Below are positions 35,301-43,300 of a DNA stretch of 64,000 nt, piece after piece (the stretch's first letter is position 1; each line of letters opens with the position of its first letter). Below the pieces are notes generated by a model, which did no database searches, was not told where the DNA came from, and saw nothing but the letters and a program-made list of their open reading frames with translations. The translations under genes and the position numbers were made by a program. The stretch comes from Bacteroidales bacterium (GTDB lineage: Bacteria; Bacteroidota; Bacteroidia; Bacteroidales; Muribaculaceae): positions 62,001 to 126,000 of the forward strand of contig QAMW01000003.1 of assembly GCA_003150235.1 (NCBI GenBank), in the 5' to 3' direction.

Positions 35301-35722
35301 GACACGAAATAATAGCCTTCGGTTGAGTAATAGTTGGGTGAATGGCTCCAGCCGCCACGGGATGAATACTCCCATTTCACCGGCCCTCTCCCGTAAAACA
35401 CCACTCCCTTGTCAGTCACCTCCATCGGCGCGACAGGCAGGTCGTCGACATAGTTTGCCGCCGTCATCTCATCGCTTATCGGCTCTCCTCCGTAACCGTA
35501 CACGCGCACACGCGAAATATCGGAAAAGCCCCACGACTGCAATGTCGCGGCAGGAATAAGGTATAGTCCGGTCGTGCTGACCTTTATTTTCACCCATTTG
35601 CCCGATGACAGCACCGACGATTCGGCGTATGTCGCCGCAGGAAACGCCATTGCACCCTGCGGCGACAGCAGGAGCAACAGCAGTGATATGATGGCAGTTA
35701 AACTGATAATTACTCTTTTCAT
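32339..35722 (-). CDS. porU: Type IX secretion system sortase PorU
   Basis: PorU is the outer-membrane C25 sortase that removes the C-terminal signal of T9SS cargo and attaches them to A-LPS. At 1127 residues it has the family length. There is a signal peptide (1-26) and N-terminal beta domains (SSVLSSGKWVKIKVSTTGLYLIP; VRVYGYGG; NYYSTEGYYFV). The C25 domain (about 390-790) has VGRIPVTT, catalytic His640 in WWWYIGHANTFSW and Cys673 in YAATCDFLRWD. The C-terminal FlgD-type Ig domain has YDLMGRMVW and GRRVSRGIYVYRA. The His-Cys spacing of 33 equals that known for P. gingivalis PorU. It makes the nearby T9SS-tagged proteins plausible cargo. Confidence 0.93.
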   Translation of the reverse strand: MKRVIISLTAIISLLLLLLSPQGAMAFPAATYAESSVLSSGKWVKIKVSTTGLYLIPAATLQSWGFSDISRVRVYGYGGEPISDEMTAANYVDDLPVAPMEVTDKGVVFYGRGPVKWEYSSRGGWSHSPNYYSTEGYYFVSDADTGVAATMPVTGTGATQGGATTFTELLLHENELISGGSTGHTFLGEDFQNTRSRTFAFDVPDRADDRLSVICSFATNTLGGSTKVELSLDGTTLQATSANVIEASGTDGHRHYILKSIPYRNVTHASSGDKVNVGITVTPSGTVRLSRLDYIELSYERRLRLNNGMLLFRLDSHSATLDGVGATTRLWDVTDLASPKRVEGSQQGSSMTWGTTETGVRTYVAWNPDVGFMTPEYAGTVTNQNIHADEVPDMVIITAKEWLAQAEEIAALHRESKDNPLTVAVYTQDDIFNEFSSGTPDVNAFRRMLKMHWDRGALSSTKSKLRYALLFGRGIYDHRQLSAEVKAMNRPVLLQWQSVDGSHDNTSYTTEDYFAFLRDGAGGSPATDYHCIAVGRIPVTTQSEAQVTVEKLRSYISDDNKSDWKNRIILACDDEDGGEHLDQTEKVYKTMFETEAGRNKIFTKVYVDAFPLFDKVATGAHDRMFRYLNQGVMWWWYIGHANTFSWTGEGLLTMQDLDAVNFKHQPILYAATCDFLRWDLIDESGAEVMFFNPNGIIAAIAATRPVFISLNENMSLAMAASVVNGEGLTIGEILQNAKNARSGSVSDTNKLRYVLLGDPALYAADADNRMVLDAINGVAVDKEAQPTIKARENVLLEGRVVDGSGNIVADFDGTLVPTLYDAEYSTTSLAHGKGEAITFEEQGDRLYIGKEQVKEGKFSFTLAMPSEISYNFRPAALNLYAWSENGTDASGVNRDFYVYGYSEDATTDTEPPVIELFALNSSAFSDGQTVNEAPTVIGRVRDDIGINISGAGIGHQMSLLLDGSTSYSDLTQYYEPGDEGPLSGSFSYPLSGLSEGEHELRLRVWDTSNNYAESSISFNVKKGTLPEIINLYADANPATTGVNFYVEHNRPTTRTDVTVAVYDLMGRMVWSDRRTDRNDTAGMPFAWDLTDNAGRRVSRGIYVYRATIDGDGELIQSKAKKIAVAAQ

Positions 35723-35766
35723 ATATTGCAGATATCAATCTTATAACGATTTTTCCCCCTCCATTA

Positions 35767-35796
35767 TTGTCATTCCGGAAAAAAGTAGTAACTTTG
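35767..35796 (+). promoter_or_regulatory. Promoter of the SRP RNA
   Basis: TTGT (35767-35770), 18 nt, TAACTTTG (35789-35796). The RNA starts about 5 nt later. Confidence 0.65.
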
Positions 35797-35800
35797 TCGC

Positions 35801-35903
35801 GGGTAAGTCCTACACGACCAGCTCCCCGGGAACTCCGCCAGGCCTTGATCGGAGCAACGGTACCGGGTTGTAGCGGTGCGATGTAGTAAGCTTACCCTTT
35901 TTT
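35801..35903 (+). ncRNA. ffs: Signal recognition particle RNA (small bacterial type)
   Basis: About 97 nt of a long rod. GGGTAAG (35801-35807) pairs with CTTACCC (35891-35897), then CTACA with TGTAG, and CCCGG with CCGGG. The apical part reads ACTCCGCCAGG ... GGAGCAACGGTA, matching the conserved symmetric-loop strands bound by Ffh. A consensus promoter stands directly before it and a TTTTTT run ends it. The apical loop differs from the usual GGAA tetraloop, reading TTGATC between CC and GG. It would pair with Ffh for co-translational targeting. Confidence 0.85.
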
Positions 35904-35939
35904 GTACCCCTACCCCAAGCCATCCCATGCAGTAGATGC

Positions 35940-36037
35940 GTGCTCCGGGATGATTCCTACCGGAAACATCCGTGCTTTTGCTCGCTATCCGTCGGTATCG
36001 CTGCGCTCAACCGACGGCTACAAATGGATTATCCCCA
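35940..36037. repeat. Family C element, right half only
   Basis: GGGATGATTCC ... GGAAACATCCG then CGTCGGTATCGCTGCGCTCAACCGACGGCTA in pieces matches the right arm of the full copies. The left arm is absent. Confidence 0.65.
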
Positions 36038-36056
36038 TAACAAGGATCAAAATAAT

Positions 36057-36087
36057 TTTGAGGGGTATGATAATTTCCATATCTTTG
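36057..36087 (+). promoter_or_regulatory. Promoter of the second BspA-like gene's leader
   Basis: TTTG (36057-36060), exactly 19 nt, TATCTTTG (36080-36087). Initiation near 36093 leaves a 270-nt leader before the ATG at 36363. Confidence 0.75.
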
Positions 36088-36092
36088 CCTTA

Positions 36093-36362
36093 ATTCTAAC
36101 AAAAAGGTGTTATTGAATTATTATCTTTAATCTCAAACTTGGCAGTTTGTAATACACTCAAGATAATATTGCAATAGCACCTGCATTGATTGTCGTGTAC
36201 ATACATCTGTATAGTATATGATCCAATCGGTGTGGGGCTGTTGTCTTATCGTGTGTATGGGTATGCCAAGACCTGAGATTGGATAAGACACAGATACAAT
36301 CCTCACACCTTTTTTATTTATATAACCGTTTCTTAGAGGATTGAGAAACACACAATTTTGCT
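36093..36362 (+). promoter_or_regulatory. Structured 5' leader with antiterminator/terminator pairings (candidate riboswitch or attenuator)
   Basis: Domain 1 is a long hairpin: GGTGTTATTG (36106-36115) pairs with CAATAGCACC (36172-36181), ATTATCTT (36120-36127) with AAGATAAT (36160-36167), and CAAACT with AGTTTG (36134-36149). Domain 2 can form a terminator. GGTGTGGGG (36229-36237) pairs with CCTCACACC (36301-36309), CTG with CAG, and TGTCTTATC (36242-36250) with GATAAGACA (36282-36290), followed by six T (36310-36315). Alternatively ATCCAATC (36221-36228) pairs perfectly with GATTGGAT (36277-36284), which excludes the terminator except as a pseudoknot. No His-like leader peptide is obvious. 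It could instead be a 220-nt independent RNA. Confidence 0.65.
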
Positions 36363-39300
36363 ATGACAAATATTACGGTAAAAGTGCGGAGGCTTAAAGC
36401 CTGTGAACGTATTTTTGTGTTTTTGGCGTTGCTCGGATTTTCGCTTCGGGCGACCGCACAGAATGATTACATCAAGGTGACGGTAGAGACACCCGGTACA
36501 CTTATGGAAAAGGTGATGGATGTCGAGGGGTCACGTATCACCTCGCTTGCCATCGAAGGGGCGCTTAATTCAGCCGACCTTGACTTTCTCGGAAACGGGA
36601 CAGGGAAAATCCTGACCGTCAGAAATCTTGACTTGAGCAATGTGACTCTTGCCGCTGATGAGGGAGCATACAAAATTTATACCATGAGCGATTATTTCGG
36701 CGAAGTCATGGGAAGCAAGATAGTCAAGTTTTATCTGTCTGACACTCCGCGTATCGAAACCGATACCCAGGATATCGGCGCTATCGGCGGCATGAATATA
36801 ATAGTGACTATCTATGGCAATAATCTTGCCGGACTGTTTGCCGGTAACACGACATTGGAAAAAGTCATTATGCCATCGTTTATCACTGAAATCGGCACAG
36901 CTACTTTTTATGAATGTACATCGATTAACGAGGTTGGCATACCGGAACAGGTCACTGAGATAGCCGACAGGGCATTTTACCACGCTGAAAAACTCTCGTC
37001 AATCCTGTTTCCCGAGAAGCTCACGTCGATAGGTGAGCTGGCATTTGAGGAAACCGCCCTGACATCCGTCATTTTGCCTCAGTCGGTGGAGTCGGTTGGA
37101 GATCATGCGTTTTTTAATGTGGCTGCATTGCGTCAGGTGGATCTGTCGGGTGTATCATATATAGGCAAATCTTCCTTTGAAAGATGCAATATTGAAGGAT
37201 GCCTGGATTTGTCAAATGCTATAGAAATCGGTGCCAAGGCATTCTCAGGAAATAACGAAATAAATGAATTGAAATTTTCCGGGCGTTTGCGTTCAATCGG
37301 TGACATGGCTTTTAACCGGATTCCTTCATTAACCGGCTTAGACTTGCCGGAGGGGCTTGAATCCATCGGGAGTGAAGCATTCGCATTTTGTCAAAATCTT
37401 GCCTCGGTTACAATTCCCTCCACATTAAATGATATAGGATATCGCGCATTTTTTGACACACCATGGGAAGACGGTCTTAAGGGGGAAAACGGAGTCTTGT
37501 ACTTAGGTGATATTGCCTACAAATATGACTGTACATCGGTGACTGATGAAAAAGTGCTTACTTTTAAGGAGGGCACCAAGGTAATAGGCTCCTCCTTCAA
37601 TCTTGACGAATATACGGGCAAGGGCTATCCCCGTGACGTAATCAGTGAAGTAAATTTTCCTTCCACGTTGAAGCGCATCAATGGCTCTCCGGATAACGTC
37701 ACTTTTCGCATAAAATCGAAGTGCGATATACAATTTCCCGACGGGTTGGAATACATAGGTGATCATGCATTTCAATATAGCGCTATATCGTTTGAAGCTA
37801 TTCCCGAATCGGTAACTTACATAGGAAATTATGCATTTGATGGATGTAAGAATATCCCGGATGTAAGTCTCGGTACATCCAGCGATTCAATTTATATAGG
37901 AAATTATGCTTTTCGCGGTTGTGATAACATTTCGGAAGTAAACCTTGGTCCGTCAATAAAGCATCTTGGCGCAGGGTGCTTCAGTAACTGTACAGCACTT
38001 TCTGAAATTTCATACAATTGTAATCCTGATAGTGTCGGAGGATGGGCGTTTTCCCGCACTACCCCGTATCGCGTCAAGATTAGCCCGGAGGTTGTATTGC
38101 TAAAGGAATATACTTTTTATGGATGCGGCATGACAAAACTGATATTTGAATCGATTGAAAATAGGACCAAATTATTAAGTATTGAGCCGTGGTGTTTTGG
38201 CAGTCATAATCTTGTAAGTGTCACATTGCCTCCTATGGACTACTTTTCGGGATTTGATTGCAGCAACCTCAAAGAGATAATAGTAGAGGGCGATTGTAAT
38301 ATTATTGACAATCCGGTAGGAACAAGTGACGCTATAGAGTCGATTATTATCAAGGGAAAAGTCGGCAAGATATGCGACAGGGCTTTCGGTCACTCAAGCT
38401 ACCTTAACGGGTCGGTAGTGGCTTCGCCGAGAGGGAGCGGTCTCAAACACTTTTCCGCGCAACAGTGTGACACTATCGGCCATCAGGCATTTTATTTAAA
38501 CCGACAGCTCGAATCGATGGATATTCCGGGCGGAATAAAGCATGTAGGCGTCGATGCATTTTATGAATGTAAAACACTTGCCGAGTTTCCGTTTAGAGCC
38601 GAGATGAGTTTTGAAAAAGGTTCATTTGAGTGTACCGCACTGTCGGAAGTTGTGATTGGCGATTGGTGTAAATCAATACCGGAGCGCGCGTTTTACAAGT
38701 GTGAATCGCTTAAGTCTCTGACAGTTGCCCCGACAGTTACAAAAGTTGAAGATTTTGCGTTCTTCATGTGCTCGATGCTTGACGATTTTGATTTTAAAAA
38801 CATAAAGTCTATCGGTGAACAAGCTTTCTATAAAGTCGCATTACCAAGAATAGAATTGCCTGACGGATTTTCCGAACTTGGAGAAAGTGCATTCTATGGC
38901 GTACATGCAAGAGAGGTTTCTCTCCCGGCAAGTCTTAAAAATATTCCCAACCAAGCATTTATGGAATGTCAAGGTGCAAGATTTACATGGCGAAGCTCTA
39001 ATGATGCAGTTAATGATAATTATGACGGTGAGAATATAATTGGCAACCATGCATTTGGTCTTTATATTGGTAATCTTGAAGAATTTACTATACCTGAGGG
39101 CATTAATGTTATTGATGGCTACGCTTTCCGTCAAGGCAAATTCAAAACAATAAACCTACCCTCAACATTAACTTCATTGAAAGCGACAGCATTTAGTCAA
39201 TGCAAAAATATGCAAAGTATCTATTGCCATGCAGTTGAACCTCCGTACGTCACAGATGCGTATGATTTTATTCCTAATGAAATCCTCACTACATTTACCG

Positions 39301-40118
39301 GCACTGTTTATGTGCCTGCCGAGAGTGTGGCGAAATATCGTTATTCTGATTTTTGGGGACATTTTAACATCGAGCCTATATCGGTGGTGATTGAAAGCAT
39401 TAAGTTAAATCACTCTGAACTCACGCTGAAGCCCGGCGACGTGCTGCGGCTTGAAGCGGAAATATTACCGGTGAATGCGACAAATCAGGAACTGAGCTGG
39501 TCGAGCACAGATGAGCATGTCGTGACAGCGGGCGAATATGGCTGGATTGCGGCACAAAATCCCGGCACGGCTGAAATAATCGTGACCACCACCGATGGTA
39601 GCGGAGTGTCGGCTTCATGCCGGATTACGGTCGAATCACCTGCACCACAGCCTGTTTTGATTGAAAATATACGGTTAAATTATCCGGAAGTCACAATGCT
39701 GCCAGGCGATGTGCTGCAACTTGAAGCAGAAATCTCGCCTGCAGACGCGACAAACCAACATCTAAACTGGTATAGCAGCAATGAGGATGTAGTGTCAGTG
39801 GATGAGACAGGGCGCATTGCGGCTCTCACTCCCGGCACAGCCGAGGTAATTGCTGTTACCACAGACGGCAGCGGACTACACGCCTCCTGCTTTGTCAAAG
39901 TTGATGAAATCAACGGTATCGACATGGCAGAGAGCAGTGTCCTGAAGGTAACCGTCGACGGACATGACCTTATCGTGGAAAGCGACAGTGATATTGTCGT
40001 AATCAACATGTCGGGTTTTGCCGTGTACGAGGGACCGGCGGCACGAATCAGGTCGTTGCAAAGCGGCATATATTTCGTGAAGTCGGACAGCCGGGTATGT
40101 AAAGTCGCCGTCAAATAA
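36363..40118 (+). CDS. BspA-like leucine-rich-repeat protein with two Big_2 domains and a T9SS-type C-terminus
   Basis: A 1251-residue exported protein. The signal peptide ends near ATAQN. A KVTVETPGTLMEKVMDVEGS strand region follows, like that of the first BspA protein. A very long LRR_5 array covers about 130-960 (GTATFYECTSINEVGIPEQ, IGELAFEETALTSVILPQS, IGNYAFDGCKN and many more). Then two bacterial Ig-like (Big_2) domains of about 85 residues each occur (IKLNHSELTLKPGDVL; IRLNYPEVTMLPGDVL). A T9SS-type sorting end contains VVINMSGFAVYEG and QSGIYFVKS. The role is probably surface adhesion. It is AT-richer than the first BspA gene. Expression is probably controlled through the structured 270-nt leader. 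Confidence 0.87.
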   Translation: MTNITVKVRRLKACERIFVFLALLGFSLRATAQNDYIKVTVETPGTLMEKVMDVEGSRITSLAIEGALNSADLDFLGNGTGKILTVRNLDLSNVTLAADEGAYKIYTMSDYFGEVMGSKIVKFYLSDTPRIETDTQDIGAIGGMNIIVTIYGNNLAGLFAGNTTLEKVIMPSFITEIGTATFYECTSINEVGIPEQVTEIADRAFYHAEKLSSILFPEKLTSIGELAFEETALTSVILPQSVESVGDHAFFNVAALRQVDLSGVSYIGKSSFERCNIEGCLDLSNAIEIGAKAFSGNNEINELKFSGRLRSIGDMAFNRIPSLTGLDLPEGLESIGSEAFAFCQNLASVTIPSTLNDIGYRAFFDTPWEDGLKGENGVLYLGDIAYKYDCTSVTDEKVLTFKEGTKVIGSSFNLDEYTGKGYPRDVISEVNFPSTLKRINGSPDNVTFRIKSKCDIQFPDGLEYIGDHAFQYSAISFEAIPESVTYIGNYAFDGCKNIPDVSLGTSSDSIYIGNYAFRGCDNISEVNLGPSIKHLGAGCFSNCTALSEISYNCNPDSVGGWAFSRTTPYRVKISPEVVLLKEYTFYGCGMTKLIFESIENRTKLLSIEPWCFGSHNLVSVTLPPMDYFSGFDCSNLKEIIVEGDCNIIDNPVGTSDAIESIIIKGKVGKICDRAFGHSSYLNGSVVASPRGSGLKHFSAQQCDTIGHQAFYLNRQLESMDIPGGIKHVGVDAFYECKTLAEFPFRAEMSFEKGSFECTALSEVVIGDWCKSIPERAFYKCESLKSLTVAPTVTKVEDFAFFMCSMLDDFDFKNIKSIGEQAFYKVALPRIELPDGFSELGESAFYGVHAREVSLPASLKNIPNQAFMECQGARFTWRSSNDAVNDNYDGENIIGNHAFGLYIGNLEEFTIPEGINVIDGYAFRQGKFKTINLPSTLTSLKATAFSQCKNMQSIYCHAVEPPYVTDAYDFIPNEILTTFTGTVYVPAESVAKYRYSDFWGHFNIEPISVVIESIKLNHSELTLKPGDVLRLEAEILPVNATNQELSWSSTDEHVVTAGEYGWIAAQNPGTAEIIVTTTDGSGVSASCRITVESPAPQPVLIENIRLNYPEVTMLPGDVLQLEAEISPADATNQHLNWYSSNEDVVSVDETGRIAALTPGTAEVIAVTTDGSGLHASCFVKVDEINGIDMAESSVLKVTVDGHDLIVESDSDIVVINMSGFAVYEGPAARIRSLQSGIYFVKSDSRVCKVAVK

Positions 40119-40125
40119 TGCACTT

Positions 40126-40149
40126 GGGGGCGAGTGGAAGCTCGCCCGC
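40126..40149 (+). repeat. Family A (REP-like) hairpin without the GTAG foot
   Basis: Stem GGGCGAG/CTCGCCC (40128-40134 and 40141-40147) and TGGAAG loop. The foot reads CTTGG instead of GTAG. Confidence 0.6.
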
Positions 40150-40168
40150 ACCTACCGGTCAAAACAAG

Positions 40169-40200
40169 AGAGGATGTATCAAAATTTTGATACATCCTCT
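40169..40200. terminator. Perfect 32-bp palindrome, probable bidirectional terminator
   Basis: AGAGGATGTATCAAAA followed by its exact complement, between the BspA-like gene (+) and tRNA-Arg (-). The A/T-rich centre would form the loop. The core word ATGTATCAAAATT recurs in the terminator at 44504-44542. Confidence 0.6.
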
Positions 40201-40209
40201 TCTCGTTTG

Positions 40210-40281
40210 TAGCCCGGAGCGGAATCGAACCGCTATCTAAGGTTTAGGAAACCTCTATTCTATCCGTTGAACTACCGGGCC
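40210..40281 (-). tRNA. tRNA-Arg (anticodon CCT)
   Basis: 72 nt without encoded CCA. The acceptor GGCCCGG pairs with CCGGGCT (first pair G-U), with discriminator A. The anticodon stem GAGGT/ACCTT encloses TTCCTAA with anticodon CCT, reading AGG. The T arm is AGCGGTTCGATTCCGCT. This differs from tRNA-Glu above, which encodes its CCA. Confidence 0.93.
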
Positions 40282-40295
40282 CCGCTTATTTCCCG

Positions 40296-40303
40296 CAAAG
40301 ATA
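40296..40303 (-). promoter_or_regulatory. Promoter -7 box of tRNA-Arg
   Basis: TATCTTTG on the minus strand, 14 nt before the tRNA. Confidence 0.6.
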
Positions 40304-40339
40304 CGAAATTAATCCTACACTCCCACCATCCGGGTCAAC

Positions 40340-40371
40340 AAAAAAGGGCCGCGCCAAAAAGCGCGACCCTT
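40340..40371 (-). terminator. Terminator of the pectinesterase gene
   Basis: On the minus strand AAGGGTCGCGC, TTTTT loop, GGCGCGGCCCTT, then TTTT. Confidence 0.85.
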
Positions 40372-40394
40372 ATTCGGATTAGATTTACTGTAAG

Positions 40395-43300
40395 TTACTT
40401 CATAATCTTTGTAGTGACAACCTCGCCGTTGGCAAGTGTGTCGACACGGATTACAATACCGCTGTAGGTTTCGCTGACACGCATACCCTCAAGATTGTAA
40501 TACATCGTGCTGACTACTTCAAGTCCGGTATAAACACCGTCGATTGAAACATTGCCACCTACTGTCACAGCATCGCCGAGGCCGCCCATCTCATTGGCGG
40601 CACGCACTGAATATACTGCATCAGGATTTGCCACCGTGTACTCCGGCTCTGTAGTAAACGCTACCACCTTGCCATTTTCGCACACTGCCCAGCAAAGCAC
40701 ATACTCGCTGTCGTCCCATGACAGTGTAGAGCCTTCCAGCTCAACATTGGCAGGCAGAGGAGCCTGCTCGGCAAGAGCCGCGGGATCCCAGTCATCGTCA
40801 CCGCCCATCACTTTCGCGATAGTCATCGATTCTGCCTCTTCCTTGGTGAGGACAGGATTATTGGGATGGTTGCCCGGTCCGAAGGTCTTCTTGCGCTGGC
40901 TCAGGTCGATGGGTGAACCGTTGGAAGTAAACGAGTTGTATTCGGCAAACTGCTTGGGATAGCCGTCGGTACCCATGTCATGCCATCCGATAGCCGAAGG
41001 CTTGATCTGCATTTCGGTGTCGATAAAGAGGGCGATAGGTGTACCGCTACCCCACGGGCGACCGAGAGTGTACTGACCGTCTACCGATTCCGGTCCGGTA
41101 ATCTTGCAGTCCTTGAAGATGTAGCCATACTCCTTGGCGACAGAGGGCACTGCGAGATAGCCGCCGGCACACATCTGAAGCTCTACGCGGTTGTAATATA
41201 CATCGCCCTTGCCACAGAGGAAGTCGGTGCGACCGCGGAGAAGACCGCCTTCAAAGTAATAGCGCGAATTTTCATTATTGGATACGTAAGTGTCCTGATA
41301 AGCCCAGAGACATACATCCTTGCAGACGGTCTTGTCGGAAGCGTCGTTAAGCACGATGTTACGTCCTGATTCATCAGGCATCGCACTCTTGATAGTGACA
41401 TCCTGCATATAGGTGCCTGTAGCCTGCTTGGTGAGCTGAAGTACGTCGCCGCGTCCGATACCTTCAAGCACATGGGAACCGCCCTTGTATTCAGGCACGG
41501 TGTTTATGATGGAAGTGCCTTCCATGCTTTCACCGATGATTGATATATTAGGCACGTTGATGATTGTGGTGGCACTCGGATACTGCTTGCCGTCGGTACC
41601 CTCGGCAAAACGGTCGGTGGCGGCGGGTATCACATAGTCGCCCTCCTTATCCTTGATGAAGATGCGGAAACGCTTGGAGGTATCCTCACGCTTGGCGGCT
41701 GCGTCAAGTGCTTCAAGTATGCTGCCGTCGTCGGGCACCACGAAGTCATACATGGCTTTTGTAACAGCCGGACGGGTCTTGGTGGTGAAATTGATTACGA
41801 TTTCCTTGCCGATGGCATTGTCGGTGAGGTCGCTGATGCTGTTGGCGGCAAGGGTGAAGGTGTACTTGGTGCCGTAGGCGAGGTTCTTGTACTGGAACAG
41901 TACGGTCTTGCCTGTCACCTGTGCGTCGAGTTTCTGATCATTGAGAGTGGCGCTTGCCTTGTCGGTAACTTTCACCTTCTCATCGAACGTAAGCACGATT
42001 CTGCCGTTGATTGAAGCTGTCTCAGAGCCTTCTTCCGGCACGAATGACACGAGTACGGGTGCAGTGCCGTCGTCAATGAGTTTCTCGGTACCGATAAGAT
42101 AAGATGCGCCGAGAGCTATACCGTCATTGTTGGATGTAGTGCCGTCGATTGCCGACTCTTTGTCGGAAATCCAGCGAATGTAAAGTGCCGGCTGGTTGTT
42201 TGCCTCGGCGGGGAGGTCAAACTCGGCGTCGGTCCAATTCTTGTTGCCCTCGATATTGATAGTGCCGAGGAGTTTCCAGTTTTCACCGTCGAGTGAATAC
42301 TCTACCTTCTGTACGGTATATGCGTTGTAGTTGTACAGCATGGCGGTGATAAGCTTCATCTTGGTGAATGCTGAGGCATTTACCATCGTCTGCCAATAGT
42401 ATTCGCCAAGACCGTAGGTGCGCCAGTTGACTGCGCCCGGACGACCTTCGTAACCGCCCGATTCCTGGCTCTTGTCAAGCCAGCCCTCGCTGTTGCCCTC
42501 GCTGTTGCGGAGTATCAGCGCCGCAGCGTCATTGTCGGCTGAATAGAAGTCGGCGGCACGTCCGTTGTTACCCTTGCGGTAGAAGTCCCATCCTACTACA
42601 AAGTCGATAGCCGAATAAGTAGCGGTGATGGAGTGGTTCTCGTTCATCGTGAAATTGATGGAGCTTGAGGTCTGACCGTCGCTCCAGTTGCTGAACGTGA
42701 TTATCGGATTGCTGGTGGCGGTGAGTGTCACCTCAGTACCCTCCTCATACATGTTCTTGCCGTCAATCACATTGGGAGCGGGAGTAGCCTGTACCATATA
42801 ATAGTTGGCGCCGCCCTCGATTGCGTAGTCAAGGCTATAAGTGTTTATCGCAGCGAAGTTGGCTGTCAGTTTGGTGTCGGCGGCTACGGTATATTTGAAT
42901 TTCGCCTCGGTCGACACCTCTTTGCCCTCACCGTCGGTCCAGTTTACAAATTTGTATCCGAAATTACGGGTTGCAGTCAGCGTAAGCTCCGTGCCCTCGT
43001 CGAATATCGCACCGTTGGGATAAACACTTACGCTACCGCCATCTTCGGGCGAAGCCACAGCTTCAAAGTCGCATTTTGCTACCGGAAGCACCTCGCCGTC
43101 GACTGTACCAAGAATCTTGATGTCGCTGACACCGGCTTCCTTGTTGTCAAGGTCATATATATTAATAACGAGAGAGAATCCTGACTGTGTTATAAGAGTC
43201 GGGTCATTCAGCTCAAACTCAAATGCTGGTGTATATTTGGGGTCATTACCAAACTGGTCTTCAGCAGTAGTCTTATTGTCGCGAGGCGGAATAAGACCTG

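Noticed and set aside
36340..36363. Separate promoter directly before the second BspA-like gene (CAATTTTG at 36353)
   Set aside because: The first base is off consensus, only 2 nt remain before the ATG, and the -33 match is weak; the promoter at 36057-36087 is far better.
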